Made by a program: the position numbers and the translations under genes. The notes beneath the pieces were generated by a model. It was not told the origin of the DNA, did no database searches, and saw only the letters and a list, made by a program, of their open reading frames with translations. From positions 1 through 39,535 of the forward strand of contig JACQHZ010000166.1 of NCBI GenBank assembly GCA_016198745.1: DNA of 39,535 nt. The letters run 5' to 3'. Of the stretch, positions 34,389-39,535 are shown one piece after another. This DNA comes from Verrucomicrobiota bacterium (GTDB lineage: Bacteria > Verrucomicrobiota > Verrucomicrobiia > JABWAM01). Every line of letters starts with the position of its first letter. Position 1 is the first letter of the stretch.

Positions 34389-35743
34389 TCTTCGCATCGT
34401 TTCCATATCGGTGTTTTCGTTTTTTTGCCGCAGCCAAGGAATGGTTCGCCCGGCGGTTCACCCGCAACGGGCTGCTCCTTCTCGCGGGACTCGGTTTTTC
34501 TGCGGTGCTGGGTTTGGACACCAATCAGACCGTAACGTATCAAATTTTCACGTTCCTTTTCGCCGCGCTCATGCTCGCCGTTGCGGGCAGCCGGTTTCAA
34601 CGCGCGCCTTTTGCTGCGCAAAGAACGCTTCCGCGTTTCGGAAGCGCAGGCGAACCTTTGGCATATCCGGTGCTCATTGAAAATCAAACCTCACGATTGC
34701 AGGAGGGGTTGGCGCTTTTTGAAGACCTTGCCGATCCACGACCGACCTGGGAAGAATTCATTGCCACGCCGGAACCGGAGGAACGGCGGCGGAACTGGTT
34801 TGATCGCGCCTTTGGATACTACCGATGGCGATGGCTGCTTCGACGCAAACAGTGCGGCGTTTTTCAGGAACAACCGCTGCCGGCGATGCCCGCAGGCGGT
34901 CATGTCGAAATGCGCGTCGAGATCACGCCGGCGCGCAGAGGCCGGTTGCAATTCCGGGGAATGACTCTCGCCAGGGCGGACCCGTTGGGCATTTTCCGGT
35001 CCTTGACACTGAGAAAGGCGGAAGGGTCGGTTCTCATTCTGCCGAAACGCTATCCGTTGCCGGCCGTCGCAATGCCGGGCACGATGCGGTACCAACAAGG
35101 AGGCGTGGCATTGGCATCGTCGGTGGGTGAATCCGAGGAGTTCATTTCACTGCGGGATTATCGCCCCGGCGATCCGTTGCGGCATATCCACTGGCGAAGC
35201 TGGGCGAAGATCGGGAAACCCATCGTCAAGGAATTCGAAGATGAATTTTTCGTCCGTCATGCCCTGATTCTGGACACCTTTCTTGACGCCAACGGCAACG
35301 GCGATTTGTTTGAGGAAGCGGTTTCGGTCGCGGCCTCTTTCGTTTGCGCGGTTCAGACGCAGGAGTCGCTTCTGGACCTGATGTTCGTGGGACCCGATGC
35401 GTATTGTTTCACGATGGGAAGAGGGCTTGGCCACGCGGATCGCATGCTGGAAATCCTCGCTTCCGTGACGCCATGCCGGAACAAGCCCTTTGTTTCGCTG
35501 CATCAGGCAGTGATTCAACATGCGCGGGCGGTAAGCGGTTGCGTCTGCGTTTTCCTGGCCTGGGACGACGCCCGACAGGAGTTGGTCCGACAACTCCGGG
35601 CGCTTGACATTCCGATGCTCGTTCTGGTCTTGACCGAGACCGGCAAAGCGCAATGGCTGGATGCCGGGCCGCTAAAAGACCAGGTCGACCGGTTTCACCC
35701 GCTTGAAGTCGGCAATGTCGGGGAGGGACTGGCGCGATTATGA
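34385..35743 (+). CDS. DUF58 family membrane protein
   Basis: A 452-residue DUF58 protein. Two N-terminal membrane segments (NGLLLLAGLGFSAVLGL and YQIFTFLFAALMLAVAG) are followed by a long region with the hallmark EEFISLRDYRPGDPLRHIHWRSWAK...LIVKEFEDE and a VWA-like end (ALILDTFLDANG, PMLVLVL). GTG start, coupled to the upstream secreted protein by a 4-bp overlap, and its stop overlaps the ATG of the transglutaminase gene (ATGA). DUF58 proteins usually occur with a MoxR ATPase and a transglutaminase; here the MoxR gene is not adjacent. Its role is thought to be in cell-envelope assembly or stress, but is not established. Confidence 0.92.
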   Translation: MIFASFPYRCFRFFAAAKEWFARRFTRNGLLLLAGLGFSAVLGLDTNQTVTYQIFTFLFAALMLAVAGSRFQRAPFAAQRTLPRFGSAGEPLAYPVLIENQTSRLQEGLALFEDLADPRPTWEEFIATPEPEERRRNWFDRAFGYYRWRWLLRRKQCGVFQEQPLPAMPAGGHVEMRVEITPARRGRLQFRGMTLARADPLGIFRSLTLRKAEGSVLILPKRYPLPAVAMPGTMRYQQGGVALASSVGESEEFISLRDYRPGDPLRHIHWRSWAKIGKPIVKEFEDEFFVRHALILDTFLDANGNGDLFEEAVSVAASFVCAVQTQESLLDLMFVGPDAYCFTMGRGLGHADRMLEILASVTPCRNKPFVSLHQAVIQHARAVSGCVCVFLAWDDARQELVRQLRALDIPMLVLVLTETGKAQWLDAGPLKDQVDRFHPLEVGNVGEGLARL

Positions 35744-37809
35744 AGACGCCGCCGTTTCTCATGGGGGCCGCGCTCCTGTTCTGGGGCTGGCAGACGGGGT
35801 TGATGGTCTTCGGCGCAATAGCCGCGATTTTTCTGGAATCGTCCCGCTTCGTTGCCTGGCGTTGGGAATTTTCAAACACCGGCCTCAATCGCGTATGGGA
35901 TTTGTGCGTTTTCCTGTTTCTTGGCGTGACGATTTATTGTTATTTTTCCGATCAAGCCCGCAGCGCGCTGTTTGTCCTGCTTGAATGGTCGCCGATGATT
36001 TTCCTGCCGTTCATGGCGGCCCAGGCTTATGGCGCCCAGGAAAAGGCCGGGCTCCACACGTTCTTCTGGCTCTTGCGGAAAGGGAAATCCCGAAGAGAAG
36101 ATTCAGACGCGTCGTCCATCAATGTTTCGCATCTATATTTCGGCGCGTGCATCCTCGCTGCAAGCGCGGGAAACGTTCGGCATTTCTCCTTCTACATGGG
36201 CCTATGTCTGCTCTGCGGCTGGGCATCCTGGTTCATGCGTCCCGGTCGGGCGTCTCGGATTCTATGGGGCGGGTTGCTGGCGGTTGCGTGCGCCGCTGGT
36301 TATGTGGGGCATGTCCGGCTTCATCAGTTGCACAATTTTCTTGAGGGCAGGTTTTCAGAATGGTTTTCCGAGTTTGATCGCGGTCCCAGCCTTTATGAGA
36401 GCGCAACTGCGATCGGGAGAATCGGCGATCTCAAACTCTCCGGGCGGATTGTGTTCCGGGTGGTCCCCGAAGATTCGCAACGGCCTCCGCCGCTTTTGCG
36501 GGAAACCGCTTACAACGCCTTCAAACAGACATTCGGCGACTCGAAATGGTACGCGCGCGGCATCCGGTTCGAGTCGTACCAGGTTCGGGCGGACGCCGGT
36601 CGAACGGTCTGGAAACTCTTGCCGGAGAAACAGGGCGACCGATGGGTGACCATCTTCACCCGTTTGAAGGGAAACATGAACATCCTCGCCCTTCCGAGGG
36701 GAAGCGCGCGGATCGAGAATCTGCCGGCCCTGGCGGTGGAGCGCAACCGTCTTGGCGCCGTCGGCGTGGTCGAGGCGCCGGGTTTTGTCCGCTTTCGCGT
36801 CAACTACGGCGAAGGGGCTTCCATTGACGGCCCGCCGGATGATGACGACCTGCAAATTCCGGAAAAAGAGGACCCTGCGATTGCGCAGATTGCCGCCGAA
36901 CTGAAATTGAAATCGCTTCGGCCTCGCGAGGCTCTGAAAAAAGTCGCGTCCTTTTTCGAACAGCGTTTCACCTATTCCACTTATCAGGCCGGCGACCGGT
37001 CTGCGTCCTGGAAGAAAGACACGCCGATTGCCGCTTTCCTTCTTCGAACCCGATCAGGACATTGCGAGTACTTCGCCACCGCCACGGTCTTGTTGCTGAG
37101 AAAGGCCGGGATTCCGGCGCGTTACGCCACCGGTTATTCCGTGCAGGAATTGGATCGGGACGGGCGAATGTACGTGGTCCGGAAACGGCACGCGCATGCC
37201 TGGACGCTGGCTTATGTGGATGACGCCTGGCGGGATTTCGACACCACACCCCCTTCGTGGAGCGCCGTTGAGGAGAAGAACGCGTCGCTTTGGGAGCCTG
37301 TCTATAATGTGTTCTCGTGGCTCCGCCATCGTTTTTCGAGCTGGTTTTGGTTGAGCAACGATGCGGAACGTCGAAGGCCGTTGGTGTGGCTTTTGATTCC
37401 GCTCATGGTCATCCTGGCCTGGAGACTCTTTGGGCGGAAACAATGGGCGCGGTTGAAAAAGACAAAGGCCGTCGCCATCGCGATGCCGCCGCAGGGGTCG
37501 GATTCCGAGTTTTATCTCATCGAACGGCGGATGGCCGACCAGGGCTTGCCGCGCCACTCATGGGAAACGCACACGAATTGGCTCCGACGCCTCGCGATGA
37601 CGCGTCCGGATGCGATCTCGATGGCATTGCTCCATCCGATTCTCGCCCTGCATGATCGGCATCGTTTTGATCCGCAGGGATTGGCGTCGAGAGATCGCCA
37701 GGCTTTGCGCGACGGCGCGCATCAATGGCTGACTCGATATGGCAGAGAGCTTGCGGACCGGCGTGCATCCGCCGGTCTGCGCCACGACTCGACATCCCAT
37801 GCGGGTTGA
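35740..37809 (+). CDS. Transglutaminase-like membrane protein
   Basis: This 689-residue protein has about five N-terminal membrane helices (FLMGAALLFWGWQTGLMVF, VWDLCVFLFLGVTIYCYF, PMIFLPFMAAQAYG, HFSFYMGLCLLCGWASWFM, WGGLLAVACAAGYVGHV), an extracytoplasmic region with a transglutaminase-like core near residues 390-510, and one more helix (PLVWLLIPLMVILAWRLF) near residue 550. The Cys-His-Asp triad is visible in SGHCEYFATATVLLL, RKRHAHAWTLAYV and WRDFDTTPP. Such proteins are annotated TgpA-like and accompany DUF58; in Pseudomonas TgpA is a membrane protein. The substrate is unknown. Last gene of the three-gene overlapping unit. Confidence 0.92.
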   Translation: MKTPPFLMGAALLFWGWQTGLMVFGAIAAIFLESSRFVAWRWEFSNTGLNRVWDLCVFLFLGVTIYCYFSDQARSALFVLLEWSPMIFLPFMAAQAYGAQEKAGLHTFFWLLRKGKSRREDSDASSINVSHLYFGACILAASAGNVRHFSFYMGLCLLCGWASWFMRPGRASRILWGGLLAVACAAGYVGHVRLHQLHNFLEGRFSEWFSEFDRGPSLYESATAIGRIGDLKLSGRIVFRVVPEDSQRPPPLLRETAYNAFKQTFGDSKWYARGIRFESYQVRADAGRTVWKLLPEKQGDRWVTIFTRLKGNMNILALPRGSARIENLPALAVERNRLGAVGVVEAPGFVRFRVNYGEGASIDGPPDDDDLQIPEKEDPAIAQIAAELKLKSLRPREALKKVASFFEQRFTYSTYQAGDRSASWKKDTPIAAFLLRTRSGHCEYFATATVLLLRKAGIPARYATGYSVQELDRDGRMYVVRKRHAHAWTLAYVDDAWRDFDTTPPSWSAVEEKNASLWEPVYNVFSWLRHRFSSWFWLSNDAERRRPLVWLLIPLMVILAWRLFGRKQWARLKKTKAVAIAMPPQGSDSEFYLIERRMADQGLPRHSWETHTNWLRRLAMTRPDAISMALLHPILALHDRHRFDPQGLASRDRQALRDGAHQWLTRYGRELADRRASAGLRHDSTSHAG

Positions 37810-37845
37810 GCTTGACACCGTTCGTTTCGATTGTGACAAATCCTC

Positions 37846-38370
37846 ATGCGGCCCATGAAACTGACGAGACCAACATGGCTGGGCGCACTCATGATAATGA
37901 GCATTGCGCTTGCGCAAAACGATCCGATGGAACAGGGCGTGGTGACGGGCGACCGGGTCAATGTGCGCGCGCGCGCGCTTCCGACCGCTGAGATTTGTTG
38001 CCAGTTGGCCAAGGGCGACACGGTGGAAATTCTGGAACACCGCCTCGTGCAAGTCATCGGCACGAATACCGAGGAGTGGGTGCGGATTGTGCTTCCCAAC
38101 AAGGCGCAGGTGTGGTTTCAATCCAACCTGGTTGACACGAACGGGACCATGACGGCGCGAGCCAACGGACGCGCCGGCCCAAGCCTGATGTGGCCCGTGC
38201 TTTGTGTGCTCTCCAAGGGAGATGCAGTAAATATTCAAACCAACCATGCTGACTGGGTGGGCGTGGCGCCTCCACGAAGCGCCTCCGCCTGGATGTCGGG
38301 GCATTATGTTCGCCCGGCTTCCGAGGGCGGCCCCTCGGTCTCGACAACACCCGTAACACGACACAAATGA
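37846..38370 (+). CDS. Exported SH3b-domain protein
   Basis: A 174-residue protein with an N-terminal signal peptide (TWLGALMIMSIALAQ) and two bacterial SH3-like domains: GVVTGDRVNVRARALPTAEICCQLAKGDTVEILEH and TMTARANGRAGPSLMWPVLCVLSKGDAVNIQTNHADWVGV. SH3b domains of this kind bind cell-wall or protein ligands. ATG 37846 or 37855 are both possible. Its stop overlaps the folD start (ATGA). A pairing with folD is probably only operon convenience. Confidence 0.85.
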   Translation: MRPMKLTRPTWLGALMIMSIALAQNDPMEQGVVTGDRVNVRARALPTAEICCQLAKGDTVEILEHRLVQVIGTNTEEWVRIVLPNKAQVWFQSNLVDTNGTMTARANGRAGPSLMWPVLCVLSKGDAVNIQTNHADWVGVAPPRSASAWMSGHYVRPASEGGPSVSTTPVTRHK

Positions 38371-39272
38371 GCGCAAAAATTATTGATGGAAAAGCCATTT
38401 CGGAGCAGGTCCTTGCCGAGACCCAGACCGGAGTGGCTGAATTTCGGAAAACCCACGGAACGACGCCGGGACTGGCTTTTGTTCGCGTCGGCGAAGACCC
38501 GGCCTCCGTGGTTTATGTGGGCGCCAAGGCGCGAATGTGCGAACGGCTTGGCATTCAATCCCAAACCTTTATTCTGCCGGAGACGTCGTCTGAAAGCCAG
38601 GTGTTGGAATTGGTGCAAACGTTGAACAAACAGGCGACGGTTCATGGCATCCTGGTCCAGGCGCCTTTGCCGGGCGGTCTCAGCCAGGACCGGGTTTTCG
38701 AAACAATTGATCCCCGGAAAGACGTGGACGGCTTCCATCCGCTCAACGTCGGCAAACTGGCCGTGGGTGATCGCACCGGCTTTGTGGCCTGCACGCCCGC
38801 CGGCATTCATCAGCTCCTGATCCGAAGCGGCATCGAGATCGCGGGCCGGCATGTGGTCGTTCTTGGCCGAAGCCGGATCGTCGGCAAGCCGATGTGCCTG
38901 ATTTTGATGGAAAAAGGAAAACTGGCGGATGCCACCGTCACCGTCTGCCACTCGCGCAGCCTCAATCTGGTTGCGATGACTCATCAAGCGGACATTGTGA
39001 TTGCGGCGATGGGAGTCAACAACTTTGTAAAGGCCAACATGGTGCGCGATGGCGCCGTGGTTGTGGACGTCGGCATCACGCGGGTGCCGGACCCTTCCGC
39101 CAAAAACGGCTATCGTTTGCAGGGCGACGTGGATTATGCGGAAGTGTCGAAAAAGGCCGCATGGATCACCCCGGTCCCGGGAGGCGTCGGTCCCATGACC
39201 ATCGCCATGTTGATGGCCAACACCCTCAAGGCCGCCCAACTTCAAGCCGCCAGCGCCGCCTCCGGACATTGA
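38367..39272 (+). CDS. folD: Bifunctional methylenetetrahydrofolate dehydrogenase/cyclohydrolase
   Basis: FolD converts 5,10-methylene-THF to 10-formyl-THF through 5,10-methenyl-THF, using NADP. The catalytic YVGAKARMCERLGI (Tyr-Lys pair), GILVQAPLPGG, PRKDVDGFHPLNVGKL, VVLGRSRIVGKPM and ITPVPGGVGPMTIAMLMANTL are complete. The length of 301 residues is normal. The ATG overlaps the SH3 gene stop. The last 263 bp of the window, after the stop at 39272, contain no gene I can support. Confidence 0.97.
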   Translation: MSAKIIDGKAISEQVLAETQTGVAEFRKTHGTTPGLAFVRVGEDPASVVYVGAKARMCERLGIQSQTFILPETSSESQVLELVQTLNKQATVHGILVQAPLPGGLSQDRVFETIDPRKDVDGFHPLNVGKLAVGDRTGFVACTPAGIHQLLIRSGIEIAGRHVVVLGRSRIVGKPMCLILMEKGKLADATVTVCHSRSLNLVAMTHQADIVIAAMGVNNFVKANMVRDGAVVVDVGITRVPDPSAKNGYRLQGDVDYAEVSKKAAWITPVPGGVGPMTIAMLMANTLKAAQLQAASAASGH

Positions 39273-39535
39273 TGCCACGGCGACATCCAGACTCGTCCTT
39301 GGCATTCAGCGGATACGTGGAATTGCGGTGATAGCGGTCAGAGCGTGGAACCGCCGCCACCGGCTCGCCGACCCGCCGACCGCCAACGGGCGCATGGCAG
39401 TTTTGCCGGGTTTTTTCCATTGGCAGATTGGCAGCGCCGACCAAAGGACGCCTGCCCGTCTGCATGCTGCAGAAGTTGATTGCGATTGTTCGCTGATTTT
39501 CGACGCGGTCGCTTCCGAGTGATCACTCGACAGCA

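Noticed and set aside
37812-37840. TTGACA at 37812 as a promoter for the SH3-folD pair
   Set aside because: No acceptable -10 box at 16-18 bp spacing was found.
38304-39305. 333-residue minus-strand ORF
   Set aside because: Antisense to folD, which is beyond doubt.
1-39535. CRISPR array, tRNA or rRNA gene
   Set aside because: No regularly spaced direct repeats and no tRNA cloverleaf or rRNA-like stretch was recognised on either strand; faint cases cannot be excluded without a covariance search.

Overview
The window looks like a high-GC chromosomal (possibly metagenome-assembled) segment from the PVC superphylum, most likely Verrucomicrobiota, Kiritimatiellota or Lentisphaerota. This is inferred from family content, not from a marker gene: type II pseudopilins with a C-terminal RHPG...DGH motif, several uroporphyrinogen-decarboxylase (URO-D) superfamily proteins in a row, DUF4838 and beta-propeller glycosidase-like proteins, and a YetA/PcRGLX-type protein. 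No rRNA, tRNA, CRISPR array or complete insertion sequence is visible.

Layout. 0.4-1.6 kb (minus): a left-handed beta-helix nucleotidyltransferase-like protein behind a small winged-helix protein that has CATAGG/CCTATG sites around its start. 1.9-2.5 kb (plus): a lone CbiE-like corrin methyltransferase. 2.7-12.1 kb (minus): a carbohydrate or methyl-group catabolic region with three URO-D proteins, a sialidase-like propeller, a truncated DUF4838 fragment, a pseudopilin and a full DUF4838 protein, with a divergent AraC regulator at 12.2 kb. 13.4-14.6 kb (minus): a GntR/FCD regulator in one continuous reading frame with a complete pseudopilin. 14.8-27.2 kb: an accessory zone mixing intact genes (two paralogous GH32/43/130-like propeller proteins, a mutarotase-like protein, a restriction-modification locus) with many gene remnants that keep their start and some their end but have lost the interior. 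27.2-29.6 kb: a large YetA/PcRGLX-like protein. 29.7-39.3 kb: core genes in tight clusters (radC; amidase with miaA; a glycosyltransferase; a secreted protein, DUF58 and transglutaminase; an SH3 protein and folD), several joined by ATGA stop/start overlaps.

Three things stand out. The restriction-modification locus encodes a fused MerR-type HTH, gamma-class N6-adenine methyltransferase and single target-recognition domain, next to a PD-(D/E)XK nuclease, with a perfect CAAAGGTT-TTAT-AACCTTTG palindrome just upstream of the HTH-methylase start. The GntR-pseudopilin reading frame joins a cytoplasmic regulator to an exported pilin-like protein. A family of unrelated-in-sequence but similarly built double-hairpin elements (two small hairpins inside one outer inverted repeat) is scattered between genes, together with a pattern of internally deleted genes. 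Assembly artefact has to be excluded for the last pattern.
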